DNA from: Gemmatirosa kalamazoonensis
GTDB taxonomy: Bacteria; Gemmatimonadota; Gemmatimonadetes; Gemmatimonadales; Gemmatimonadaceae
Length of the DNA: 64,000 nt
NCBI RefSeq assembly: GCF_000522985.1
Contig: NZ_CP007128.1
Location: forward strand, 3,580,220 to 3,644,219
Direction of reading: 5' to 3'
Under the pieces are notes generated by a model. It searched no databases, was not told where the DNA came from, and saw nothing but the letters and a program-made list of their open reading frames with translations. Both the position numbers and the translations under genes were made by a program. Within the stretch, counting starts at the first letter, position 1; the number at the start of each line of letters is the position of its first letter. This document shows positions 17,817 through 27,106 of this stretch, in pieces.

Positions 17817-19730
17817 TTAGGGTGCCGTCCAGCGATCGTTCGTGGTGTCCGCGTCCATCCAGATGCCGCCGTCGAGCGTGACGCTGCGCAGCGCCTTCCG
17901 CGTCTGCACGCCGACGGTCGCGCGCGTCTGATCCGACGCCCAGATCGCCGGCGTCTCGTGCACGCGCTCCGTCGAGCCGTCGGCGTACTGCAGCACGAGG
18001 TTCACCGGCGCCGGCATGCCGCCGACGTTGCGCAGCGTGACCGCGTAGCCGCTCGACGACTTCCGCACGCCGTCGACGGCCAGGTCGATGTAGCCGTTCG
18101 AGAAGTACCACGCGCGCCAGAACCAGTTCAGGTCCCTGCCCGTGGCGTCGTTCATCGTCGCGAAGAAGTCCCACGGGATCGGGTGCCTGCCGTGCCACCG
18201 GTCGATGAACGCGTGCAGCCCGGTGCGAAACGCCGCGTCGCCGAGCAGGTCCTTCGCGGCGAGGTAGCCTAACGCCGCCTTGCCGTACTCGTTGTTGCCG
18301 AGCGCCGCGCCGGACAGCGCGTCGCCGGGCGTGACGATCGGCAGATCCTCGTTCGGCGACGGGTCGCGGATCCAGCCCTGCACGCGGAATCGCCGGAAGA
18401 AGTCGCCCGCCTTCGCGGCACCCATGTCGGGCACGTTGATGAGGTACTCGAACGTCGTCGCCCATCCCTCGTCCATGAAGCCGTAGCGCGTCTCGTTGAT
18501 TCCCATGTAGAACGGGAACCACGTGTGCGCGATCTCGTGCTCCGCGACGAATCGCGAGAACGTCGTGTCGGGGTTGCTGGAGTCGTTCACCATCATCGGG
18601 TACTCCATGTCGGCGAACCCCTGCACGATCGTCGTCTTCTCGTACGGGTACGGCACGCCCGGCCAGTTGCTCGACAGCCACGCGAGCGCGTGCCGCCCGA
18701 ACTGCACCATGTACCGGAAGTCGGGCGCCGTGTCGACGTAGGCCGACTGGACGCCGGCGCGCCGCCGCGCCGCGGAGTCGACGACGACGCTCGCCGCGTC
18801 CCACACGTAGTGGTCGCTCACCGCATAGGTGACGTCGGGGACGCCGCGCGCCGTGAAGTGCCAGCCGTTCGTCGGCTGCTGGGCCGTCACCGCGTGCGCC
18901 GCATGATCGGCGCGCGTCGCCACGTGGATCGTCGTGTCCGCGGCGAGCGACGCCTGCAGCCGCGCGAGCGGCGCGGATTGCAGCACCTCCTGCGCGTTCA
19001 CGAGGGTGCCCGTGCCCCACACGACGTAGTTCGCTGGAGCGCGCACCGTGACGTCGTAGTCGTTGAAGTCGCTGTAGAACTCCTGCGACTCGGTGAACGT
19101 CATCGTGTCCCACCCGTTGTAGTCGTCGTACACGGCGACGCGCGGGTAGAAGTAGGCGAGGTACGCGGTGGTGGAGTCGAGCATCCCCTCGCGGCCGCTC
19201 ACGCGCGAGAGGTCGTAGTGCCAGTCGAACGACAGGTGCACGGAGTCGTGCGGCAGGAGCGGCGTCGGCAGGCGCACGGCGCGGTTGGTGAACACGCGCG
19301 CGTCGTCGCCCCACCGGACGGCGGCCCCGTTCACCGTGAACGAGTCGACGTGCACGCCCGACGTGAGATAGTCCGTGCTCGTCGCCCCCTGCCGGGGCGC
19401 CGTCGGCTTGTGCGCGTTGAGGAACAGCTTGACGTTCAGCGCGCGCAGCGTGTCCGGGCTCTCGTTCACGTAGGTGATCCGCTCGCTGCCGTGCACCGCG
19501 CGCGACGCCGGCGTCACGTCGAGCGTGATGACGTAGCGCGCGTGGTTCTCCCAGTACGCCGGTCCGGGGCGGCCGTCGGGCGAGCGCGTGTGCTTCGCGT
19601 AGGCGTTCGCGATGGCGCGCGGGCGATAGAGCGGTTGGGCGACCGCGGGCGCGGCGGCGACGGCGAGCCCGAGACCGGCGAGCCCGAGACCGGCGAGCAG
19701 CGTCGAGCGCATTCGGGACGTCGGGCTCAT
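17817..19730 (-). CDS. Secreted M1-family metallopeptidase
   Basis: 637 aa. A zinc aminopeptidase-like enzyme exported by an N-terminal signal peptide (cleavage expected after AVAQ near residue 35). The zinc site HEIAH is at about 396-400, with the third ligand Glu in MDEGWATT at about 418. The substrate-binding motif ADMEYPMM replaces the classical GAMEN. The ATG at 19730 was chosen because it overlaps the mazG stop (ATGA), giving a mazG-peptidase operon. The C-terminal ~100 residues form a beta-rich domain. The role is probably periplasmic or extracellular peptide digestion. Confidence 0.88.
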   Translation of the reverse strand: MSPTSRMRSTLLAGLGLAGLGLAVAAAPAVAQPLYRPRAIANAYAKHTRSPDGRPGPAYWENHARYVITLDVTPASRAVHGSERITYVNESPDTLRALNVKLFLNAHKPTAPRQGATSTDYLTSGVHVDSFTVNGAAVRWGDDARVFTNRAVRLPTPLLPHDSVHLSFDWHYDLSRVSGREGMLDSTTAYLAYFYPRVAVYDDYNGWDTMTFTESQEFYSDFNDYDVTVRAPANYVVWGTGTLVNAQEVLQSAPLARLQASLAADTTIHVATRADHAAHAVTAQQPTNGWHFTARGVPDVTYAVSDHYVWDAASVVVDSAARRRAGVQSAYVDTAPDFRYMVQFGRHALAWLSSNWPGVPYPYEKTTIVQGFADMEYPMMVNDSSNPDTTFSRFVAEHEIAHTWFPFYMGINETRYGFMDEGWATTFEYLINVPDMGAAKAGDFFRRFRVQGWIRDPSPNEDLPIVTPGDALSGAALGNNEYGKAALGYLAAKDLLGDAAFRTGLHAFIDRWHGRHPIPWDFFATMNDATGRDLNWFWRAWYFSNGYIDLAVDGVRKSSSGYAVTLRNVGGMPAPVNLVLQYADGSTERVHETPAIWASDQTRATVGVQTRKALRSVTLDGGIWMDADTTNDRWTAP

Positions 19731-20497
19731 CGGTCGCTCCCTGCGGCCTTCACCTCGTCCCACAGCTGGTCCAACACCGTTAGGCCGGCCGAGTTGACGT
19801 CGATCCCGCGCTCGGCCGCGAGCTTCTCGATCGCGGAGAAGCGCGCGGCGAACTTCGCGTTCGCCTTGTCGAGCGCGAGCGACGCGTGCACGCCGGCCTT
19901 CCGCGCGAGGTTCACCACGGCAAACAGCAGGTCGCCGATCTCCGCTTCGAGTCGAGTGGCATCGCTCCCACCGTGCAGCTCGTCACGCACCTCCGCCAGC
20001 TCCTCCTCGACCTTCGCGGCTGGTCCGTCCACGTCGGGCCAGTCGAAGCCGACGCCCGCCGCGCGGTCCTGCAGCCGGTGCGCCCGGTGCAGCGACGGAA
20101 GCCCCGATGGCAGCCCCTCCTCGATGCTGCCGCGCCGCTTCCTCGCCTTCATCGACTCCCACGACTGTCGCTCGCCTGGCTCCTGCCCGTCCGGCGGATA
20201 GAGGTGCGGGTGGCGGGCCCGCATCTTCGTGATGAGCGAGTGCGCCACGTCGTGCAGATCGAACGCGCCGCGCTCCTCGGCCACCACCGAGTGGAACAGC
20301 ACCTGGAGCAGCAGGTCGCCGAGCTCCTCGCGCAGCATGGCGTCGTCGCCCGAGCGGATCGCGTCGTCGACCTCGTGCGCCTCCTCGATGAGATACGGCC
20401 GCAGCGAGTCGTGCGTCTGCGCGCGATCCCACTCGCAGCGGCGCCGGAGATCGCGCATCAGCGCGAGCGTATCTTCAAGCGTGGGCTTGTCTTGCAT
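19727..20497 (-). CDS. mazG: Nucleoside triphosphate pyrophosphohydrolase MazG
   Basis: 256 aa. Hydrolyses NTPs/dNTPs to monophosphates, a house-cleaning role and, in E. coli, ppGpp modulation. Two tandem MazG domains are visible: the first with EEAHE (38-42) and EELGD (57-61), the second with EEELAEVRDE and EAEIGDLLFAVVNLARK (EIGDL). Length matches the two-domain form. The ATG at 20497 (MQDKPTLEDTLALM) fits family N-termini. It is divergent from alr across a 51-base gap, and the M1 peptidase follows with a four-base overlap. Confidence 0.93.
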   Translation of the reverse strand: MQDKPTLEDTLALMRDLRRRCEWDRAQTHDSLRPYLIEEAHEVDDAIRSGDDAMLREELGDLLLQVLFHSVVAEERGAFDLHDVAHSLITKMRARHPHLYPPDGQEPGERQSWESMKARKRRGSIEEGLPSGLPSLHRAHRLQDRAAGVGFDWPDVDGPAAKVEEELAEVRDELHGGSDATRLEAEIGDLLFAVVNLARKAGVHASLALDKANAKFAARFSAIEKLAAERGIDVNSAGLTVLDQLWDEVKAAGSDR

Positions 20498-20548
20498 GTG
20501 CTTCGCCGAGTCCCTTAGGTTTCGCGGCTCCGCCAATTCCGCCGCCGG

Positions 20549-21679
20549 ATGACCGACCAATCTAACCCGCACCATGCAGTGGCCGAGCCGCACGACGCCG
20601 ACGATCCCGACCGCCAGCGCGCGTGGCTGGACGTCGATCTCGCGGCGCTGCGGCGCAACGCGGCCGCGCTCGCGCGCCGCGCGCGCGTGCCGCTGCTGCC
20701 GATGGTGAAGGCGGATGCATACGGACTCGGCGCGCTCGCCGTGACGCGCGCGCTCGAGTCGCTGGACCCGTGGGGCTACGGCGTGGCGACGGTGGCGGAG
20801 GGCGAGGAGCTGCGCGCGGCGGGGATCGCGCGGCGCATCCTCGTGTTCACGCCGCTGCTGCCGACCGAGCTGCCGCGCGCGCACCGCGCCGGGCTCACGC
20901 CGTCGCTCCACCGCGCCGACGACGTCGTGCGCTGGACGATGCTCGGCGGCGCCGCGTGGCATCTGTCGATCGACACCGGGATGGGCCGCGCCGGCGTGCG
21001 GTGGGACGCGATGGACGCCGTGCGCGCGGTCGCCGCGGCGCATCCGCCGGAGGGCGCGTACACGCACTTCCACTCCGCCGACACGGACCAGGCGTCGCGC
21101 GCCGAGCAGGAGCACCGCTTCCGCGCCGCGCTCGATGCGCTGCCGCTGGCCGCGCGGCCCACGCTGCTGCACGCGGAGAACAGCCCCGCCATCGAGCACC
21201 GCGCGCCGTCGCCGTGGTCGCTCGCGCGCCCGGGGGTGTTCCTGTACGGCGTGCCGAGCGGCGGCGCGCTCGAGGCCGCGCCGGTGGCGCACCTCCGGGC
21301 GCGGGTGGTCGACCTGCACACCGTGCGCGCCGGCGAGACGGTGAGCTACGCGGCCACGTGGCGCGCCGAGGGCGATCGCATCATCGCCACGGTCGCGTGC
21401 GGCTACGGCGACGGCTACCGGCGCATCCTCGGCAACCGCGCGGTGGCGCTGCTGCACGGCGTCCGCGTGCCGGTCGTCGGGCGCGTGACGATGGACATGA
21501 CGATGCTCGACGTGACGGGCACCGCGTGCGCCGTTGGCGACGTCGCGACGCTGATCGGTCGCGACGGGAGCGCGCTGCTCACCGTGTCCGACGTCGCGGC
21601 CATGGGCGATCTCTCGCCGTACGAGCTGCTGACCGGGCTGCGACAGCGCGTGCCGCGCCGCTACCTGCACGCCGCATGA
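20549..21679 (+). CDS. alr: Alanine racemase
   Basis: 376 aa. A PLP enzyme making D-alanine for peptidoglycan. The PLP lysine lies in PMVKADAYGLG (Lys about 54). The catalytic tyrosine is in TVSYAATW (about 266) and the phosphate-binding region follows in ACGYGDGYRR. An N-terminal extension of about 25 residues, rich in His and Asp, precedes the usual WLDVDLAALRRN start. The stop overlaps the deoB ATG (ATGA), so it heads an alr-deoB-cdd-lipoprotein-OMP operon mixing cell-wall and nucleoside-salvage genes. Confidence 0.95.
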   Translation: MTDQSNPHHAVAEPHDADDPDRQRAWLDVDLAALRRNAAALARRARVPLLPMVKADAYGLGALAVTRALESLDPWGYGVATVAEGEELRAAGIARRILVFTPLLPTELPRAHRAGLTPSLHRADDVVRWTMLGGAAWHLSIDTGMGRAGVRWDAMDAVRAVAAAHPPEGAYTHFHSADTDQASRAEQEHRFRAALDALPLAARPTLLHAENSPAIEHRAPSPWSLARPGVFLYGVPSGGALEAAPVAHLRARVVDLHTVRAGETVSYAATWRAEGDRIIATVACGYGDGYRRILGNRAVALLHGVRVPVVGRVTMDMTMLDVTGTACAVGDVATLIGRDGSALLTVSDVAAMGDLSPYELLTGLRQRVPRRYLHAA

Positions 21680-22860
21680 CGCCGCATCGCATGAGCCGCC
21701 GCGCCGTCATCCTCGTGCTCGACGGTGTCGGCGCCGGCGAGGCGCACGACGCCGCGACGTACGGCGACGCGGGCAGCGACACGCTCGGCCATGTGGCGGA
21801 GGCCGTCGGCGGGCTCCAGCTGCCGAACCTCGAGCGGCTCGGCCTCGGCCACGTGCGTCCGCTGCGCGGCATGGCGGCGGTCGCGCACCCGGGCGGCGCG
21901 TGGGGACGGCTGCAGCCGGCGTCGGCCGGGAAGGACAGCACGACGGGGCACTGGGAGCTGGCGGGGATCCGGCTCGCGCGGCCGTTCCCCACGTACCCGG
22001 ACGGCTTCCCGCCGGACGTGATCGACGAGTTCGCGGCCCGGACGGGCCGGGGTGTCCTCGGCAACGTCGCGGCGAGCGGCACCGCGATCATCGACGACTT
22101 CGGCGCCGAGCACCAGGCGACGGGGAAGTGGATCGTCTACACGTCCGCGGACTCCGTCTTCCAGGTCGCTTCGCACGAGGGCGTGATCCCGCTGGCCGAG
22201 CTGTACGCGGCGTGCGAGACCGCCCGCGAGATGCTCGTCGCGCCCCACGACGTGTCGCGGGTGATCGCGCGGCCGTTCGTCGGCGAGCCGGGGCGCTACC
22301 AGCGAACGAAGAACCGCCGCGACCTCTCCATCGAGCCGCCCGAGACGACGCTGCTTGACGCCCTTGCCGCGGCGGGGGTCTCTCGTGCGGGCGTGGGCAA
22401 GGTGGACGACCTGTTCGCCGGCCGGAACCTCCGGGCGCGCCACACCGGGAGCAACGCCGAGGGGATCGAGGCGATCGCGACCTGGCTGCGCGAGGAGTCC
22501 GATGGGTTGCTGTTCGCCAACCTGGTAGATTTCGACACCCTCTTCGGGCACCGGAACGACGTTGCGGGGTTCTACGGGGCGCTGCGGGAGGTCGACGCCG
22601 CGCTCCCGACGTTCGAGGCACTTCTTCGCGAGGACGACCTGCTGTTCATCACCGCCGACCACGGCAACGACCCGACGACCGCGTCGACCGACCACGCCCG
22701 CGAGCGCGCGCCGCTCCTCGTCGTCGGCCCCCAGGTCCGTCCCACCGACGTCGGCGAGCGTGACACGTTCGCCGACGTCGGCGCGACCGTGGCGGAATGG
22801 CTCGGCAGCGACTTCCGGGGCAGCGGGCGATCGTTCCTCCGGGAGCTGGTGACGCGGTGA
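21676..22860 (+). CDS. deoB: Phosphopentomutase
   Basis: 394 aa. Interconverts (deoxy)ribose-1-phosphate and -5-phosphate in nucleoside salvage. It belongs to the alkaline-phosphatase superfamily: the N-terminal metal site is in LDGVGAGE (about 15-22), the phosphorylated Thr in GKDSTTGHWE (about 87-96), and C-terminal metal ligands in DFDTLFGHRND and ITADHGNDPT (about 327). The ATG at 21676 overlaps the alr stop; an internal ATG at 21691 (MSRRAVIL) is also possible. It is followed by the cytidine deaminase gene with a four-base overlap, so both act in the same salvage route. Confidence 0.96.
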   Translation: MTPHRMSRRAVILVLDGVGAGEAHDAATYGDAGSDTLGHVAEAVGGLQLPNLERLGLGHVRPLRGMAAVAHPGGAWGRLQPASAGKDSTTGHWELAGIRLARPFPTYPDGFPPDVIDEFAARTGRGVLGNVAASGTAIIDDFGAEHQATGKWIVYTSADSVFQVASHEGVIPLAELYAACETAREMLVAPHDVSRVIARPFVGEPGRYQRTKNRRDLSIEPPETTLLDALAAAGVSRAGVGKVDDLFAGRNLRARHTGSNAEGIEAIATWLREESDGLLFANLVDFDTLFGHRNDVAGFYGALREVDAALPTFEALLREDDLLFITADHGNDPTTASTDHARERAPLLVVGPQVRPTDVGERDTFADVGATVAEWLGSDFRGSGRSFLRELVTR

Positions 22861-23333
22861 CGTTCGACGCCGCACCAGCCGCAGACGCCGCCGTGGCCGA
22901 CGATCCCCGCCTCGATCGCCTCATCCCGGCGGCGATCGACGTCATGCGTCGGGCGTACGCGCCGTACTCGCGCTTCCGCGTGGGCGCCGCGCTGCTCACG
23001 CGCTCCGGCGAGGTCTTCGTCGGGTGCAACGTGGAGAACGCGTCGTACCCGGCGTCGATCTGCGCCGAGCGCGGCGCCGTGATGACCGCGCTCGCGGCGG
23101 GCCGGCGCGACTTCGAGCTGATCGTGATCGCGACCGAGGCGGAGGATCCCACGCCGCCGTGCGGGCAGTGCCGCCAGGTGCTGGCCGAGTTCGCGCCGAC
23201 GCTGGAGGTCGTGAGCGTCGTGCACGACGGGCTCGCCCGCCGCTGGACCATGAACGAACTCCTTCCGAGCCCGTTCCTCCCGGATTCGCTCCGCGAGCAC
23301 CACGGGTCGGGCTCTCTCACGGACGACAGGTAG
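22857..23333 (+). CDS. cdd: Cytidine deaminase
   Basis: 158 aa. A zinc-dependent deaminase of (deoxy)cytidine, of the small tetrameric type. Motifs are YAPYSRFRVGAAL, CNVENASY (about 57), the zinc/catalytic ICAE (Cys and Glu near 68-70) and PCGQCRQ (about 101-107). The GTG at 22857 overlaps the deoB TGA (GTGA). About 10 extra Ala/Asp residues at the N-terminus and a Ser/Gly/Asp tail lie outside the conserved core. The stop TAG shares a base with the next gene's GTG. Confidence 0.95.
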   Translation: MTFDAAPAADAAVADDPRLDRLIPAAIDVMRRAYAPYSRFRVGAALLTRSGEVFVGCNVENASYPASICAERGAVMTALAAGRRDFELIVIATEAEDPTPPCGQCRQVLAEFAPTLEVVSVVHDGLARRWTMNELLPSPFLPDSLREHHGSGSLTDDR

Positions 23334-24625
23334 TGCGACGAATCTCGATTCTGCTCCGCCTCACCGCGCTGGCTCTGCTCGTGGTCGCGGCGGCATGCAC
23401 CGAACGCATAGAGAGCGGGGCCGCGTGCCCGGCGCTGTGCCCGACGGAGAACACCCCGGTGAGCGACACGACGCTCGACGCCGTGGTGTTCGACAGCGTG
23501 CTCACGGGCTATCCGCTCCCCGGCGAGCAGCAGTTCCTGCTCCTCGCCGCGCAGCCGCGCCCGGACACGCTCGACGTGCGCACCATCGTGCGCTTCGACA
23601 CGCTGCCGGCGCGCTACTTTCCGACCGGCGCCGCGGACTCGGTGCGGATCACGCAGGTCGACTCCGGCTTCATCACGATCCACTTCGACACGGCGACGAA
23701 GCTGCTCACGCAGCCCGCGACGATCTCCGCGTACGACGTGGACACGACGGCGGCGAACGACACGACGGCGGCGGCGCTGAACGGGTTGTTCCGCCCCGAC
23801 CGTCTCATCGGCACGGTGACGGTACGGCCCGAGAGCCTCACGACCGACAGCCTCCGCGTGCGGATCTCGAACGCGGCGATCGCGGCGAAGACGCGCGACA
23901 CGCTGCGGCTGCGGATCGGGCTCCGCATCTCGAGCACGGCGCCGGTCCGGCTGCGCATCGACGCGTCGCAGGGCGGCACCGCGACGTCGCCCGTGCGACT
24001 GAGCTTCGACCCGGTGAGCGCGGGCGACACGACGTACAGCCCGATCGTGCTCACGCCGTCGTCGTCGACGCCGACGGGCGACGCGGAGACCGCGCTCGGC
24101 TTCCGCGACTTCACGATCGTCGCGGCGGGCGCCGTGCCGGCGTTCGGCAGCGACCTGGTGATCGGCGGTCTGCCGGCGCGGCGCACGTTCATGCGCTTCG
24201 TGGTGCCGTCGCGGCTCGTCGACTCGGCCACGATCGTGCGCGCGACGCTGCTGCTCACGCAGCGCCCGACGCCGGGGGCCGAGCGCACCGACACGGTGGA
24301 GCTCACGCCGAACGTCGTCGTGGCGGAGGGCTCCATCGCCGACCTGCGGCGGTCGGTCGATCTCTCGGCGCCGGGCTCCAACTTCGGCGTCGACTCGCTG
24401 CGGCTGTCGCCGGCGGACAGCGGCGCGCGCTCGCTCAGTCTCGTGAACCTCGTCCGCGCGTGGCACGCGCTGCCCACGACGACGCAGCGGGCGCTCGTGC
24501 TCCGCGCGCGGTTCGAGGGCGCGCAGGCCGCCGCGCTCCGCTTCGTGTCGGCCGAGGGCTCGCCGACGCAGCGGCCGCGGCTCCGCATCAGCTTCATTCC
24601 CCGCACGGAGTTCGCACTCCCGTGA
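23333..24625 (+). CDS. Lipoprotein of unknown function
   Basis: 430 aa. The lipoprotein signal LLVVAAAC (Cys 22) is followed by a Thr/Asp-rich, beta-strand-rich body without cysteine pairs beyond the first 40 residues. The C-terminal ~200 residues (FMRFVVPSRLVDSATIVRATLLLTQ) look like DNRLRE-type or carbohydrate-binding jelly-roll modules, but I cannot assign a family. The GTG at 23333 overlaps cdd by one base, and the stop overlaps the next gene (GTGA). It is likely co-expressed with the outer-membrane-like protein downstream and may form an envelope complex with it. Confidence 0.6.
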   Translation: MRRISILLRLTALALLVVAAACTERIESGAACPALCPTENTPVSDTTLDAVVFDSVLTGYPLPGEQQFLLLAAQPRPDTLDVRTIVRFDTLPARYFPTGAADSVRITQVDSGFITIHFDTATKLLTQPATISAYDVDTTAANDTTAAALNGLFRPDRLIGTVTVRPESLTTDSLRVRISNAAIAAKTRDTLRLRIGLRISSTAPVRLRIDASQGGTATSPVRLSFDPVSAGDTTYSPIVLTPSSSTPTGDAETALGFRDFTIVAAGAVPAFGSDLVIGGLPARRTFMRFVVPSRLVDSATIVRATLLLTQRPTPGAERTDTVELTPNVVVAEGSIADLRRSVDLSAPGSNFGVDSLRLSPADSGARSLSLVNLVRAWHALPTTTQRALVLRARFEGAQAAALRFVSAEGSPTQRPRLRISFIPRTEFALP

Positions 24626-25812
24626 CCACTACACGTCGCCTCGCGCTCGCGTTAGGCGCGGTCGCGCTCTCCGCGGGAACGGTCGCCGCGCAGGGAAGCC
24701 TCAGCACGCAGGGGTACGGCTACCCGAGCGGTGAGCTGAGCACGCGCGCGCTCGGCACCGGCGGCTCGGTCGCCGAGTTCGATCCCGCGTCGCCGATCAA
24801 CCCCGCGGCGCTCGGCTCGTGGGGCGCCTCGCCGATCAACTCGGCCATCCGCCGGTGGTGGGGCCGCACCGCGTTCACCGCGCAGTACGATCCCGAGTTC
24901 CGCCGCGTCACGTCCGGCGGGCAGTCGCAGAACGCGACGCTCACGCGCTTTCCGCTCATCGCCATCGGCATCCCGATCCGCGAGCAGCTGCAGCTCGGCG
25001 TGTCCGCGGCGACGCTCCTCGACCGCACGTTCTCGACGTCGGTGCCGTCCACGGAGACGATCGGCGGCGAGACGGTGACGGGCACGCAGCTGATCGAGTC
25101 GCGCGGCTCCATGGAGGACGTGCGGCTCGGCGCGGCGTACAACGTCGGGCGCCGGCTGTCGTTAGGCCTCGCCGGACACCTCGTCACCGGGCAGCACCGC
25201 GTGGTGAGCGGCCGCACGTTCACCGACACGACGCAGTTCGGCACGGTGAGCGACTCGAGCGGCGTGGAGTTCACCGGTCTGGCGTTCTCCGCGGGCGCCG
25301 AGTGGCGCATCGTGCCGGGCTTCAGCGTCGCCGGGTCGTATCGCCGCGGCGGCACACTGCGCGCGGAGCGCAACGACACCACGCTGCGCCGCGCGCAGGT
25401 GCCGGACCGCGTCGGCGTCGGCGTGCGCGTCGACCGGCTGCCGGGCGCGTCGTTCACCGCCTCGTGGTCGCAGACGTCGTGGACGAAGATGAACGGCCTC
25501 GGCGCGTCGGCGCTGCGCATCACCGACGCGCCGGAGTACGCCGCCGGCGTGGAAGCGGTCGGGCCGCGGCTCGGGCCGAGCGCGCTGCTGTTCCGGCTCG
25601 GCGGGCGCCGTCGCACGCTGCCGTTCGGGCTCGGCGACTCCGATGTGCGCGAGACGGCGTTCTCCGGCGGACTCGGCGCGCCGTTCACCGGGGGCCGCGC
25701 GATCCTCGACCTCGGGCTGCAGCACGCGTCGCGGTCGCTCGTCGGCGGCACGGCGTCGAGCGCGACCGAGCGCGCGTGGACGCTCAGCGTGGGCCTGACC
25801 GTCCGGCCGTGA
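24622..25812 (+). CDS. Outer-membrane beta-barrel-like protein of unknown function
   Basis: 396 aa. A signal peptide (cleavage near AQ/GS, residue 24) precedes alternating amphipathic strands with many Arg/Gly/Thr residues, ending in a strand WTLSVGLTVRP that resembles a barrel terminus. Segments such as FDPASPINPAALG recall FadL/PorV-type proteins, whose N-termini carry an NPA motif. The GTG at 24622 overlaps the upstream lipoprotein stop, so the two are translationally coupled. It contains two CGTTAGGC octamers (24650 and 25160), both using TTA for Leu. Confidence 0.6.
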   Translation: MTTTRRLALALGAVALSAGTVAAQGSLSTQGYGYPSGELSTRALGTGGSVAEFDPASPINPAALGSWGASPINSAIRRWWGRTAFTAQYDPEFRRVTSGGQSQNATLTRFPLIAIGIPIREQLQLGVSAATLLDRTFSTSVPSTETIGGETVTGTQLIESRGSMEDVRLGAAYNVGRRLSLGLAGHLVTGQHRVVSGRTFTDTTQFGTVSDSSGVEFTGLAFSAGAEWRIVPGFSVAGSYRRGGTLRAERNDTTLRRAQVPDRVGVGVRVDRLPGASFTASWSQTSWTKMNGLGASALRITDAPEYAAGVEAVGPRLGPSALLFRLGGRRRTLPFGLGDSDVRETAFSGGLGAPFTGGRAILDLGLQHASRSLVGGTASSATERAWTLSVGLTVRP

Positions 25813-25824
25813 TCGTGATGCTCG

Positions 25825-25951
25825 GCTGCGGCGCTGATAGCTCGGCGCTGGTGACCCGGCGCTGGAACGGCGGCTCAGATAGCGCGCGGTTTCAGCGCCG
25901 TATGCGCGCCGATTCATCAGCGCCGCCGCACCAGCGCCGATTCATCAGCAG
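25825..25951. repeat. Imperfect hairpin of CGGCGCTGATG-like units
   Basis: The 142-base gap between the outer-membrane-like gene and the hybrid kinase gene contains repeats of CGGCGCTG(G/A)TG on one side and their complements CA(C/T)CAGCGCCG on the other, for example around 25829-25850 and 25929-25949. Several units carry ATTCATCAG extensions (25913-25920 and 25940-25948). It is imperfect but has the same architecture as the other intergenic hairpins. Confidence 0.6.
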
Positions 25952-25954
25952 TCC

Positions 25955-27106
25955 ATGACCGACGACGCGCCCGTCATCCTGGTCGCCGACGACGTGCCGG
26001 CGAACGTGGAGCTGCTGGCCGACCAGCTGCACGTCCTCGGCTACCGCACGGTCGCCGCGGAGGACGGCCCCTCCGCGCTGCGGCTCGCGTTCGAGCGCCG
26101 TCCCGATCTCTGCATCCTCGACGTGTCGATGCCGCCGGGCGACCTCATGGTGCCCGAGCGGCAAACCGGCTTCGAGGTGTGCCGCCGGATCAAGCGCGAC
26201 CCGCGCACCGCGCGCATCCCGGTCATCTTCGTCACCGCGCTGAACGACACCGCCGACCGCGTGCGCGCGATCGAGGCCGGCGGCGACGACTTCCTCACGA
26301 AGCCGCACAACCGGCTCGTGTTGGGCGCGCGCGTGCGCAGCCTGCTCAAGCTGAAGGCGGCGACCGACGCGCTCGAGGACAGCTACCGCAAGCTGCGCGA
26401 GCTGGAGAAGGTGCGCGACGATCTCATGAAGATGATCGTGCACGACCTCAAGTCGCCGCTCACGTCCGTGCTCGCGACGCTGGAGATGGTGACCGACGGC
26501 GACTTCGGGCCGACGACGGAGCGGCAGCGCAGCGCGATGGGCGACGCGCTGTCGAAGGCGAACGAGCTGCTCGCGCTCATCGAGGATCTGCTCGAGATCG
26601 CGCGCATCGAGGAGGGCGCGATCGCGCTGGACCCGGCGCCGATCGAGCCGACGCGCTTCCTGGCCGAGATCGTGCGCGACTGGGAGGTGCGCTTCACGCA
26701 GGCCGGCGTGCACGCGACGCTCGACGTCGCGCCCGACGTGCCCACCGTCGTCGCGGACCGCGCGCTGCTGCGCCGCGTGTTCGGCAACCTGCTGCAGAAC
26801 GCCGTGACGCATGCGGCGAACGCGAAGTCGGTGCGCCTCGGCGCGCGGCGCGATCCGGACGGCGTGCGCTTCACCGTGCAGGACGACGGCCCCGGGATCC
26901 CGCGCGAGTACCACGAGCTGATCTTCCGCAAGTTCGAGACGGGGCGCGCGCGCGCGCCGCGGGTGCGGTCGTCGGGGCTCGGCCTCGCGTTCTGCAAGCT
27001 CGTCGTCGACGCACACGGCGGGCGGATCTGGGTGCAGAGCGAGGAGGGGCAGGGCAGCCAGTTCCACTTCGTGCTGCCGCTGGAGCCGGATCCGCCGCCG
27101 CCCTGA
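25955..27106 (+). CDS. Hybrid response regulator/histidine kinase (REC-HisKA-HATPase), soluble
   Basis: 383 aa, no membrane segment. An N-terminal receiver domain has the acidic pair ADD (11-13), phospho-acceptor Asp in CILDVSMP (about 56) and Lys in FLTKPHN (about 117). A short coiled coil follows, then HisKA with IVHDLKSPLTS (His about 163) and HATPase with NLLQNAV, DDGPGIP and SSGLGLAFCK. The loop after the phospho-acceptor is longer than usual (about 8 extra residues between SMPPG and GFEV). This REC-first layout suggests a phosphorelay intermediate. The gene stands alone. Confidence 0.9.
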   Translation: MTDDAPVILVADDVPANVELLADQLHVLGYRTVAAEDGPSALRLAFERRPDLCILDVSMPPGDLMVPERQTGFEVCRRIKRDPRTARIPVIFVTALNDTADRVRAIEAGGDDFLTKPHNRLVLGARVRSLLKLKAATDALEDSYRKLRELEKVRDDLMKMIVHDLKSPLTSVLATLEMVTDGDFGPTTERQRSAMGDALSKANELLALIEDLLEIARIEEGAIALDPAPIEPTRFLAEIVRDWEVRFTQAGVHATLDVAPDVPTVVADRALLRRVFGNLLQNAVTHAANAKSVRLGARRDPDGVRFTVQDDGPGIPREYHELIFRKFETGRARAPRVRSSGLGLAFCKLVVDAHGGRIWVQSEEGQGSQFHFVLPLEPDPPPP

